From: Oscarella lobularis
Lineage: Eukaryota; Porifera; Homoscleromorpha; Homosclerophorida; Oscarellidae
Reading direction: 5' to 3'
Length of the DNA: 64,000 bases
Assembly (NCBI RefSeq): GCF_947507565.1
Contig: NC_089181.1
Coordinates: forward strand, 3,437,994 to 3,501,993
In this document: one piece after another, positions 25,927 through 36,353 of the stretch
Position numbering within the stretch: position 1 is the stretch's first letter
How the letters are laid out: each line of letters starts with the position of its first letter
Notes under the pieces: model-generated
What the model was told of the DNA's origin: nothing
Database searches by the model: none
The model's input: only the letters and a program-made list of their open reading frames with translations
Translations under genes and position numbers: made by a program

Positions 25927-27025
25927 TGAATATTAATTGACTTTTCTATAGTACCTCGGCTCTTTCACTACCAGCTAGATCAACCAAATTAATTTTTGAC
26001 GTCGTTTCGCGAGGAACGCCCTCTTCAAACAAGGCTTGAGTAAAAGAAATGGTAAAAACGGCATGAGATCGACTGCTGACATCATTCATGAGAGTAGCAG
26101 CAGTTGTTCTACGAAATTGTCGCCTAATTGTAAGAGAGAGAGAGAGAGAGAGAGATAATCCATACCTGCGTCTGTTTCCTATTTCCATAAGCGCTTCAAC
26201 ATCTGAAAGCTTTTCGACGACGTGTCTGGAGAGGTTTTCGACGTACGGTCCATTGTCAGGATGTTCTCTCACTAAAGAACGTCATGTAGAATACATCATC
26301 ATTTTTTTTCTGTTGTTGACTTTTCTACCTTTCAATGTATATGGTGCAGCGACGGTGTCACTTTTATTGGCAGACGGCGGCAACATTAGATCTTTAACTC
26401 GTTCATTGTATATTTCCAAATAGCTAATGCAATTATGTTATTATGTAATTATTAATTAATGAAATAAATCGATTGGAGGAGGAGGGACTTAGGGTACCTG
26501 ACTTGAGCTTTACAAGACATTTCGATTTGAGATTGTGTAACCCTTTCGAATAATTGCTCGCATATTCTTGGAATGAGTCCTCTCTCATCGCCTCGACCGT
26601 TTCCCATCATCGAAAACGTTTTGCCAGCTCCCGTCTGACCGTAGGCGAAGACGCACGTGTTATAGCCGCCAAACGCCGATTCGAGAACCAACGATCCTAA
26701 GTCGTCAAATACTTTGTCCTGTCTTGCGTAGTTGTCTTCGCTGGGATCGAATGACGAGTACTAAAAACACGGAATCAATCGCCGCGCCGCGCGAGATGAT
26801 CGCTCCACTCCCTGCGCCTACCGCATAGTCGTAAGTGAACGCCCTCGGTTCGGAGCCAAGCGAATTGGGATTGACTAGAAGAACTTTACGACCTTCTTCC
26901 ATCGATACGACTCGTTTCGATTCTTCTTTTAGCTCTCGTTCGCTAAACGGACGAACGCGAACGGCAACTTTGACCGACGTGGCGGCGGCGGCGGCGGAGG
27001 CGGAGGCGAAGGCGGCGGCGGTCAT
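23382..27025 (-). CDS. Kinesin-3 motor with FHA domain (KIF16B-like)
   Basis: Plus-end microtubule motor. Start ATG at 27023-27025 ([20 protein letters not shown]). Motor domain: [30 protein letters not shown] (P-loop), [24 protein letters not shown] (switch I), [13 protein letters not shown] (switch II), [35 protein letters not shown] and [19 protein letters not shown], leading to an IRELRAEI neck. These are closest to KIF16B/kinesin-3. An FHA-like region follows ([19 protein letters not shown], then MCYLKEG). The last large exon (23382 to about 24496) has a His-rich stretch, an Asp tract near 24300-24350, a coiled coil ([20 protein letters not shown]) and a Gln run, ending WFCCYCF. Compared with KIF16B it is short and no PX domain is seen, so cargo binding must differ. 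Orthology within kinesin-3 is uncertain. Confidence 0.87.
24299..24363. repeat. Trinucleotide tract encoding the kinesin poly-Asp/Asn run
   Basis: Consecutive GTC/ATC/TTG trinucleotides on the plus strand; on the coding strand they give about 18 Asp with one Gly, flanked by Asn. In frame within the kinesin exon. Confidence 0.85.
25892..25925. repeat. (ATCA)n microsatellite in a kinesin intron
   Basis: About eight ATCA units between the exon beginning [14 protein letters not shown] and the exon ending LAGSERAE. Confidence 0.8.
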
Positions 27026-27134
27026 AACTTCCTCGAGGAGGGCTGAGAATGTGTCACCTGTTTACCTCCGGGCACGTACAAGCACGTGTCAATTAATTAA
27101 CCAATTACAGTACGATGGAAAAATAGAAACTAAA

Positions 27135-30100
27135 CTAATTCGTTAACATTGTCATCGATTTGTCTTCTTGGTCGTCTTGCTCTTCTTTGAAGACGAGTTC
27201 GATTGCAGGCACCAAACGTGCAATATAGTCAACGTCTTTCAGCTTCAACTAGAAAATCAATAAAATGTGACTAATTGCAAGTCTATTTTACGCATACTGT
27301 ACCTTCATTAAATCGTATGCTAGAGCTGTTTTGCTAGTAAATGATTTGCTAATGACGGGAAATTTAGGATATCTCAAACTGAAATGAGTCAATATGAGCA
27401 TCTTTGTATTCATGTCAATTCCACATTGAATAGCCTCGGACATGGTGCTAAGAAAAGACGACTCTCATATCAAAATCTGGCGTACTACTACTCTATGTAC
27501 CAATGATTCTTGTTTATTGCTTCCTGTTGAAGTTCGTCTTCGTGAGTTGCTTCGTGAATAACAACAGTAGCATTGGCTCCTAATAAATAGGAAAGAGAGT
27601 GAGTGAGTGAGTGAGTGAGTGAGTGAGTAGACGGCAATGGGGACAGAGAGAGAGATGACCTGCTTTGACTAAGGCTGGACAGGGTCTCGTATCTCCACTA
27701 TAGACCATTTTCCAATCGTCTCGATGTTGAAATACAATGCCAAAGGCGTCACGACAGTGAATAACGGGCACGCAAATGAATTCCTTCATGCCCAACATCC
27801 CTGCAAATGTCTTTTCATATTTATGACCGCTGTGAAGCATATCGCCGCTATAGAGAAACCTAGAAACAAAAAAATGATGAAATAATTAGAGTTGGTGGGT
27901 GTTTCACTTGAAGGGGACAGGATGACAAGCTTCAACGTATTCGACGAGCCAACTTCGAAGATGAAGAGGACCTACAATTACAACGGGATGAGGCTAAAGA
28001 AAGTCATCATTATCATTATCATCAGAGGGAGAAGAAGAAGAAGAAGGATTAATTGACATTACATTGACTTTCTCCCTTTCCATTAGTATCTGAATGAGAC
28101 CCTAGGGGGAGAAGTAAGTATCAATAGTGAGCAAATGAAAATTCGCTTTGTACCAAGTGATGATCAGCGTGAATGTGAGAAATGAAAATGCAGCAAATGC
28201 TCGCAAGGACTCGTTTGATTTCATCTCCAAAAGTTCTCAACAGTTGTCCGTACGTTCCCTCGCCGCAATCCATCATCATTGACGTGCAGCTGTCGTCACT
28301 AAAAGTTTTAATCTAATCTTTTTGTGACTCCCAAGGGGGGGACATAGTGTACCTTCCAAGTCGAAGCAATATTCCAGAGACGTTTCTGTACTTTGAAGGT
28401 ACACTTGAAGCCGTTCCACTAAACGTGATTTCCACGTCATTATCATCATCGTTGTCGTCGTCGTGTGGCTGACGGGGAGTGAGGTTGATTTGATCAAGGC
28501 ACAATTTCATATCTGGCCTCTTTTTCATTTCTTCACAGATATCTTTGAGATTGGGATGAGCCAGCAAATCGCTCCTTCAATAAAAGAAAACAGTCGTTAA
28601 GTGTGTGTGTCGTCAAATGACGTCACGTGGTGTGTACGTGTCAAATCCTTTCAATTTGTCTGGTCTGAAATGAAACTTGAGACTGAGGTCTCCAGCTGTC
28701 ACGTTTTGTGGCAGCAGCAATTGTTGTTCCGCCGCCGTCGCCTCCGCCGTAGTCGCCGGCAATGGAAATACATTGGGATCAATGGCATGGAGTCGTGCTT
28801 GAATTTGTGATTGTCGTAAATAGACGAGACGTTGAGGAGACGTTTGTTCATTGATGACAATATGCTGGCATGATCCAAAGCTAACCCAAGAAAATACAAA
28901 TACAGTAATATTATTAATAATACTGCGTATCTACCTTGCGACAAGCCACTCTTGATATTGTGAAGATGAAAATAGACTGTGAGGTGTTATGTGAACTGCC
29001 ACTGTTGCATTCTTCTCCTTTGCATATCTTATCAGCATTTTGTTGCTAACCAATTGAGACCAATGATTTTCAGATGGACATTCAATAACTAAAGGTAAGA
29101 ATGATGAAATACTGATGATGATGATGATGACGTTGTCTCACTAAAAAATGTTGGTCCTGGACTTGGCTGTTCCATGCAATCGGATGGATTCACTTGTGTA
29201 CCGTCGTTTAGCGTAACCGTCTCTCCTTTCGTAAGACGTGAAAATGCTGGACCCCTAGAACAAGATTAGAAGAAGAAGAAGAAATAAATGACAATGAATT
29301 ACATTGGAACACCCAAGGCTTTGGCTTTATTGGGAAGAAACTTTCCCCTAACGTCGGCTAACTGGAATGGGGGGGGGGGGGGGGGGGGGGGGAGGGGGTA
29401 AATGCAAAAGAAGTTGTTGATAGAATGAGACAACAAACCTTTCCTATATATGATATAGCATAGTCAGTGTATTGTTTTCGTTTAGACGTTGTCTTTCTAA
29501 CACTTTTCTCATCATCCTCATCATCATCATCTGTAGTAGCAGCTGCTGTCAACTTTAGACCATCTACTAAGAGGGGAGGGAGAGAAGGAGCAGAAGGGGG
29601 AGTGGTTTGTCCCCAAAATAAAGTCGTTGCTTTAGCTAAGTACCTGTTACAATAGGCCAAAGTGTCACAATGTCATCTTCCAAGCAGGGAGGAGGAAAAA
29701 GAATGCCTCTGTCGTCGTCGTTTGACAATGATTTATCTAAATCTTCCATAAACTCTTCGTTTTCTACGCAAACGAATAAATTGTATAGAAAAGCAAAGAA
29801 TTTTTGCCTACTATAGTGAGCAACGCCTTTATAGAGAAAATGTCTTGTAGCTTGAACAAAACGAGTCTTGAAAAGAGAGAGAGAGAGAGAGAGAGAATTG
29901 TTAATGAGAAAAAGTCGATTGTTTTAAATTACCAAAGGTTGAGGACCGTGCAACGTGATTCCCTCCGAAGCTCCTGACTCTCTCAGCGTCAATCCCAGAC
30001 CGGGCAGTCCACCAAGACGTTCCCAAATCAATCGAGTGAAGAAGACGTGCTTTATTTTGGCCAAACGAACTCTAGAAAAGAAGAAAAACTAAGTAGTCTA

Positions 30101-30318
30101 AGGCTCCCAGTCGCGATCCACGAACCTGTGCTCCGTGCAAAATCTCTGAAGACCTTCTCCGCAGTTGAAAAGGTATCTGTGTTGAAAAAACAAGTGTGTT
30201 GCGTCCATCTCGGCTCGACTTCTCACCTCTGCCGATCGCTTATGAGCATGATCGACGGAAAAGAGTCGCCCGTCGCACTTCCAACGATCTGCAGATAAAT
30301 CCTCGACGGAGGGTTCAT
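27135..30318 (-). CDS. ELAC2: Long-form tRNase Z (ELAC2)
   Basis: Zinc endonuclease that trims the 3' trailer of precursor tRNAs in nucleus and mitochondria. Start taken at ATG 30316-30318 (MNPPSRIYLQIVGSATGD, then spliced to YLFNCGEGLQRF), which is the degenerate N-terminal beta-lactamase half. LAKIKHVFFTR, GLTLRESGA and LHGPQP follow. The catalytic half has FLGTASS-like VTFSGTASSVPSKYRNVSG, the metal motif FISHIHADHHL (about 28150-28175; H-x-H-x-D-H), FGIVFQHRDDWKMVYSGDTR (27720-27790) and VVIHEATHEDELQQEA near 27550, as in human ELAC2. The end reads LKLKDVDYIARLVPAIELVF with TAG at 27135-27137. About 18 short exons. An upstream exon giving a mitochondrial leader could exist; I cannot support one. 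Confidence 0.9.
29369..29392. repeat. Poly-G run in an ELAC2 intron
   Basis: 24 consecutive G followed by AGGGGG; read by some sequencing methods with length error. Confidence 0.8.
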
Positions 30319-31505
30319 TTTCGTTCGAAAGCGGCCGCGATAGCTACAGAAACGACAAGAACTGCGCGAAAAAAGCCACGGTTGCAATCGTATCAACAAG
30401 AACATGGACAAGAACGCGCGCTAAATATAAAAGAAAAAAATGTGCTAAAAAAGACGCTACGACGAGCGAAACAACAACTATGACGTACCAATCGAAATCC
30501 GAGTAAAAACGAAAATGAGGCCCCTCGTTGGGTGTTTTACAAAAGACTCGATCGAAAACATTCAGTTCGTCACGCGAAGGATACAAAAAAGCTAACGCGC
30601 TATAAAAACTCGAGTTATGTGTCACTAGCCAAAAAAGTGAGCAAGTGAGGCCCCTCGTTGGGATTATCGTTTAAAACTTGACAAACGAAGCTCTACGGCC
30701 TATTCAGCTCGAACGGCAACAACACTGAAGGTATGAAAAAGGCGTACAGACAGCGATCGCTTCAAAAAAAAAAGCCCCTCACGCGTCGCGACACATGAAA
30801 ACGCTTCAAAACGTCGTCGCTATCATGCCTATGAACTTCGCTTGCTCCATAAAAACCGCCAAAGTCTTCGCGTGGCGCTAAAAATTCCTTTTGCACCCGA
30901 AAAACCGCCCTTCTCGCGAAAAACGCGAAGATCGCGCACGCGGGTGAGGCCCTCATGGGGAATCGTCGAAAAAGACACCATTCGTACGCAACGATCACGC
31001 TTTGAAAACCCGTCGCGCAAAAAGAAAACGAAAAAAAGGGTTAGCTAAGCCACGTGAAATGGGTAAAAACGATCCAGAAAACGCAATCATCCCTCAAAAA
31101 CCCTCCAAATACTTCAAAAAGCAAAACCGCGCCCGCGCTTTCATTCGCCTAAATTTGAAATGCTTTCTTTTAGCAGCGATCGCCTTCGAACACCAAGAAA
31201 ACACCAGGAAACCAAAACAACAATAGGAGAATCGCGCCAAATCAGACGATACAAGAAACCGTTTAGCGCACAAAACGCAGTATAATCCACTCGTCCCTCT
31301 TTGTTACAAAGAGGTGACGACAAAAAACCAAATTCAAAACAAAAAAAGCCGCACTTTTAATGACCTATAATTTCTATATAAGTAATGAAGCACTCCCGAA
31401 AAGTAGGAGGGCCGCGGGTGCCTGTGGCAGTTGATCTCGCTCAACGTCATCACACCCCGCCCAGGGCAAGCACCGCCCACATTGTGGGCGCATGCGTAAA
31501 CCACG
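30319..31505. other. Intergenic spacer between ELAC2 and the subtelomere
   Basis: About 1.2 kb with no ORF I can link to a family and no RNA gene I recognise. A 16-bp motif GAGGCCCCTCGTTGGG occurs at about 30515 and 30649, with a weaker match (GAGGCCCTCATGGGG) near 30946. The last 120 bp turn GC-rich and contain a CACGCCC motif that runs into the 10-bp tandem repeat. The ELAC2 promoter should lie at its left end. Confidence 0.5.
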
Positions 31506-31665
31506 CCCAGCTTAGCCCAGCTTAGCCCAGCTTAGCCCAGCTTAGCCCAGCTTAGCCCAGCTTAGCCCAGCTTAGCCCAGCTTAGCCCAGCTTAGCCCAG
31601 CTTAGCCCAGCTTAGCCCAGCTTAGCCCAGCTTAGCCCAGCTTAGCCCAGCTTAGCCCAGCTTAG
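31506..31665. repeat. Tandem 10-bp repeat (CCCAGCTTAG)n at the subtelomere boundary
   Basis: About 16 perfect copies of CCCAGCTTAG. The last one breaks into CCCTTAGGG, i.e. straight into the first TTAGGG repeats. It separates unique chromosome DNA from the retroelement array and occurs only once in the window. Confidence 0.95.
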
Positions 31666-31688
31666 CCCTTAGGGTTAGGGTTAGGGTT
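31666..31688 (+). repeat. Short interstitial telomere tract
   Basis: Three to four TTAGGG units with the G strand on plus, as at the chromosome end, directly after the 10-bp repeat. Confidence 0.9.
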
Positions 31689-31870
31689 AAAAGGTGTACC
31701 CACTTGGGTGACCCTTAATAACTCCTTAAATATTGAACGTATGACGTCATGCATAGCATCATTTAAAAGGAAATTTAATAAGCTTTCGATTGATCCTATA
31801 TTTGCTGTGCAAATTATTTAGTATAAAGAAGTTATCAAGGTTTTTGTAAAGTCACTTTTTTTGGGTGATT
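31689..31870. repeat. 182-bp telomere-flanked block (copy 1)
   Basis: Starts AAAAGGTGTACCCACTTGGG and ends TTTTTTTGGGTGATT, with TTAGGG runs on both sides. An identical block lies at 56794-56975. It contains no ORF and is unlike the Penelope-like unit. It may be a truncated end of another telomere-targeted element. Confidence 0.8.
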
Positions 31871-31934
31871 TTAGGGTTAGGGTTAGGGTTATAGTACGGA
31901 TATTGCACTTAGGGTTAGGGTTAGGGTTAGGGTT
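31871..31934 (+). repeat. Telomere repeats around an 18-bp retroelement stub (copy 1)
   Basis: Order: TTAGGG run 31871-31890, then ATAGTACGGATATTGCAC (31891-31908), then TTAGGG run 31909-31934. The 18 bp equal the extreme 3' end of the Penelope-like element, which starts again in full at 31935. Confidence 0.9.
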
Positions 31935-32060
31935 ATAGTACGGATATTGCACAAGGCAGATCTGTATCAACTGCTAGTCTCCACGACCGACCTGGAATTT
32001 GGTGTCCTGTTTAGAAGGTTGGAGTAATTTGTATACTTATATTTTTCGTTTATCTTTTTT

Positions 32061-32107
<47 letters not shown>

Positions 32108-33669
32108 CCCGTTGAGTTATTCCTTGTAGGTTTTCCGTTTGGTGATTTATGGTGGTGGGGTATTGCCCCTTTGGGGGGGGGGGGGGAAAGGGGGAAGAAG
32201 GAAGGGGCCTAGCGAGCGTGGGGAGCAGGAGAGTCGGGTGGCGGGGTTTGGGGATCGATATATTGGTTTTTAGAAAATTCTTGGTAACTATGGCAACAGC
32301 AGGGTTTATAGGTTCCTTGGCGAGGTATTACTGGAAGGGGAAGATTGGGTCCTGAATCGCGCTTCTATTGTAAAGTTATGGTTGGTTAAAGAGGTTTGTG
32401 TTTAGGAAAATTCTTTTAAGATTTTTAGTTGCTAGGGAGATATGGGAGTGCGTTGGTAAAGTTGCGGAATATAATTCTACCGCGGGTGTCCCTTTCTGAA
32501 AAAAATCCTGGGTGTCCTAAGTCATTGTTTATGGAATTATGCTAAAATTTAGAATTCAAAAAGGGGGTCTAAAATCTATAAGTTGCTGGATTAACTTCTT
32601 ATTTGGTTCGTTGTGGTCGTATAATATATCATTTGAAAGCGTTTTGTGAGTACTATCTACATTCCTATGGGTGACGTCATTGGGTGTGATCTCTATTGAT
32701 TATTACTAAATACGTGTTTTAGAAGACCTTCAACTTATACTTCTTATTCTATATAGTAGGTTAAGAGTATTGGCAATTATTTTACTGGGGTTTTGTAGAG
32801 AATTTTATGTAGTTTAATATGGGTGTAGGGTCTCTTGGGCGTATTTGAGGTTTGATGTAATAAAATTCCGTTTTAACGATGTGTTCACATTTGCGTTTCT
32901 GATAATTTTCAGCTACGTTCTAAGTTGGGACCGGTGGTGGGCGTGTAGTGTTGTAGGTTTTTAGACGTGTGGGGAGTCTTTCTTATTTATTTTTCGTTGA
33001 TGATTTGAAATTTCCTTCGTGGTTATCCGGGGTTACGCGCATACGGGGTTAGGATTTTCTTTCATTTCTATGGTGGCTTTAAATGGGGCGAAGGAGAGGG
33101 AATGAGAGGGAATTGGTCGCGACGAAAGGTAGATTGCATGTTTGTGTGTCTTTTCATCGCGCGTGTTTCGGTTGCGGGGTCACCTACGCGTTCTATCCGT
33201 TTTCGTATTATTATTATTCGCTCTCTGCGCTAGTTTTGGAATTAGATCGTTGCGCGACGGGTTTTAGGGCGTGCTCGAGGGGTCGTTTACGTTACGCGGT
33301 GGAAGTTGGGGGCCCGCGTGGGGAAACCGGCGTCGTTGTTGTGATTTTTTGCGTTCTCGGGTGTTTTCGCGTGTTGTATGTTGTGCGGGTGAAAGTAGGG
33401 CGTGGATTTGTGTATGGTTTGGGTGTTGTTTCCTAAGTAGTTCTTTGTGTTCTTAGGGGGAAGGTTTGTTTCATTTTTTTCTTTTTTCAGGTTGTTTTTT
33501 AGGGAAGGCTTGTTGCGAGGCTTTGTTAGATAAGTGCATCGTAATTTTATGCGTTGTATGGGCTTTGGTTTTTTGTGTTGTGTAGAGATGGGTCATGCAG
33601 GAGATTAATCATAAGGTGTGGTTTTAACTTATTTATTTTCTATTTTGGTTTTTAATTCGTTTGTTCTAG
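31935..33669 (-). other. 3' non-coding part of the Penelope-like element (same in copies 2-4)
   Basis: About 1.7 kb, including the plus-strand T run, a G run at about 32171-32186 and AT-rich sequence. Plus-strand frames of 60-117 codons (for example 33083-33436) recur in all four copies only because the copies are the same; none shows a domain. Equivalent stretches begin at 40417, 48893 and 57040. Confidence 0.6.
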
Positions 33670-36020
33670 GGGTATATGTATGGAGGGATCAGCGGAGGGA
33701 TGGGGCTCGCGAGAGAGGAGAGGAATGCGCGATAGGTGAGAGAAAGGAATGGCAGTGGATCGGTCGATGGTATGTGCTGTAGGTATTATTCTTTTTGATG
33801 AATTATTTTAAATTGTTTACTTTAGGGGCATATGTATGGAGGGATGAGAGGAGGAATAGGACACGCGAGGGAGGAGAAGAGTGAGCGATGGGTGAGCGAG
33901 GGGATGAGCAACGAATCGATCAATGGTATGTGTTGTAGGTATTATTCTTTTTAATGAAATATTTTCAATCGTTTATTGTAGGGGCATATGTATGGGAGGA
34001 TCAGAGGAGGGATGGGACACGCAAGGGAGGGGAGGGATAAGCGATGGGTAAGAGAGGATGAGCAACGGATCGATCAATGGTATGTGTTATAGGTAATATT
34101 CTTTTTAACGAATTATTTTGAATCGTTTATTCTAGAGGCATATGTATGGAAGGATCAGAGGAGAGATGGGACACGCGAGGGAGGAGAGGGATGAGCGATG
34201 GGTGAGAGAAAGGATTGGCAGCGGATCGGACGATGGTTTGTGCTATGGGTATTATTCTTTTTAACGAATTATTTTGACTTGTTTATTTTAGGGGCATGTG
34301 TATGGAAGGATGAGAGGAGGAATAGGACACGCGAGGGAGGAGAAGAGTGAGCGATGGGTGAGCGAGGGGATGAGCAACGAATCGATCGATGGTATGTGTT
34401 GTAGGTATTATTCTTTTTAGTGAAATATTTTAAATCGTTTATTGTAGGGGCATATGTATGGGAGGATGAGAAGAGGGATGGGACACGCAAGGGAGGGGAG
34501 GGATAAGCGATGGGTGAGAGAGAGGATGAGGAGCGGATCGATCGATGGTATGTGTTATAGGTAATATTCCTTTTAACGAATTATTTTGAATCGTTTATTC
34601 TAGAGGCATATGTATGGAAGGATCAGAGGAGAGATGGGACACGCGAGGGAGGAGAGGGATGAGCGATGGGTGAGAGAAAGGATTGGCAGTGGATCGGACG
34701 ATGGTTTGTGCTATGGGTATTATTCTTTTTAACGAATTATTTTGACTTGTTTATTTTAGGGGCATATGTATGGAAGGATGAGAGGAGGAATAGGACACGC
34801 GAGGGAGGAGGAGAGTGAGCGATGGGTGAGCGAGGGGATGAGCAACGAATCGATCGATGGTATGTGTTGTAGGTATTGTTCTCTTTAGTGAAATATTTTA
34901 AATCGTTTATTGTAGGGGCATATGTATGAGAGGATGAGAGGAGGGATGGGACACGCAAGGGAGGGGAGGGATAAGCGATGGGTGAGAGAGAGGATGAGCA
35001 GCGGATCGATCGATGGTATGTGTTATAGGTAATATTCTTTTTAACGAATTATTTTGAATCGTTTATTCTAGAGGCATATGTATGGAAGGATCAGAGGAGA
35101 GATGGGACACGCGAGGGAGGAGAGGGATGAGCGATGGGTGAGAGAAAGGATTGGCAGCGGATCGGACGATGGTTTGTGCTATGGGTATTAGTCTTTTTAA
35201 CGAATTATTTTGACTTGTTTATTTTAGGGGCATATGTATGGAAGGACGAGAGGAGGAATAGGACACGCGAGGGAGGAGAAGAGTGAGAGATGGGTGAGCG
35301 AGGGGATGAGCAACGAATCGATCGATGGTATGTGTTGTAGGTATTATTCTTTTTAGTGAAATATTTTAAATCGTTTATTGTAGGGGCATATGTATGGGAG
35401 GATGAGAGGAGGGATGGGACACGCAAGGGAGGGGAGGGATAAGCGATGGGTGAGAGAGAGGATGAGGAGCGGATCGATCGATGGTATGTGTTATAGGTAA
35501 TATTCCTTTTAACGAATTATTTTGAATCGTTTATTCTAGAGGCATATGTATGGAAGGATCAGAGGAGAGATGGGACACGCGAGGGAGGAGAGGGATGAGC
35601 GATGGGTGAGAGGAAGGATTGGCAGCGGATCGGACGATGGTATGTGCTGTGGGTATTATTCCTTTTAGCGGATTATTTTAACTCGTTTATTCTAGAGGCA
35701 TACGTATGGAAGGATCAGAGGAGAGGTGGGACACGTAAGGGAGGAGAGGGATGAGCGATGTGTGAGAGAGGATGAGCAGCGGATCGATCGATGGTATGTG
35801 TTATAAGTAGTATTCTTTTTAATGAATTATTTTAAGTCGTTTATTCTAGGGGCATATCTATGGGAGGATCAGATAGGAGGGATGGGACACGCGAGGGAGG
35901 AGAAGGATGAGCGGTGGGCGAGAGAGGATGGGCAGCGGGTCGGTCGGTGGTATGTGATATAGGTATGATTTTGTCTAATGAATTATTGTTAATGAATTGT
36001 TTTTAATTTGTTTATTTTAG
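33670..36020. repeat. 156-bp tandem array with exon-like units, copy 1
   Basis: Fifteen units start at 33670, 33826, 33982, 34136, 34292, 34448 and so on to 35850; a diverged sixteenth starts at 36021. Most are 156 bp, and types recur every 468 bp (three units). On plus, each unit has a TTTATT(N)TAG acceptor-like end, about 100 bp of purine-rich sequence beginning GGGCATATGTATGG, then a GTATGTG donor-like start and about 56 bp of AT-rich sequence: the size and ends of introns in this genome. On minus, 73-codon frames are open but have no known domain. Confidence 0.9.
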
Positions 36021-36353
36021 GGGCATGGATATGGAGGAATCGGGGAAAGAAGGGAAGAGGCATGCAGATGAGAATGAGCGGTGAAGGAGGGGGTCAACAG
36101 AACAATCAAGTGGGAGGAATTTTGGGGTATGGGGTTGAGATACCTTTGGGCTTTTATTTGGTGGGCTGATATTTTTTCTTTTTTCGTTTTTGTAGAATTT
36201 GGTTGTGGGAAGTCAAGCGGAAGAGTCAGTCATAGAAAAAGAATAGAGAAGAGAAGGCTTTGGAGGCGTTCATTTGTGGTGAGTTTCTGGGTAGTGTATG
36301 TAGTGTGTGTTTTTTATTTGTTTATATGGTCTATTAGAGTTAGTCTGTTAGAG

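Noticed and set aside
31503-31670. Possible CRISPR-like array from the 10-bp direct repeats
   Set aside because: There are no spacers between repeats and the genome is eukaryotic; it is a plain tandem repeat.
33083-33436. 117-codon plus-strand ORF repeated in all four element copies
   Set aside because: Repetition only reflects copying of the element. No domain, hydrophobic low-complexity composition, and it lies in the 3' non-coding part on the opposite strand.
34269-35426. 73-codon minus-strand ORFs recurring every 468 bp
   Set aside because: They fall out of the 156-bp repeat period (a multiple of three) and strong purine/pyrimidine strand bias; no domain or start context.
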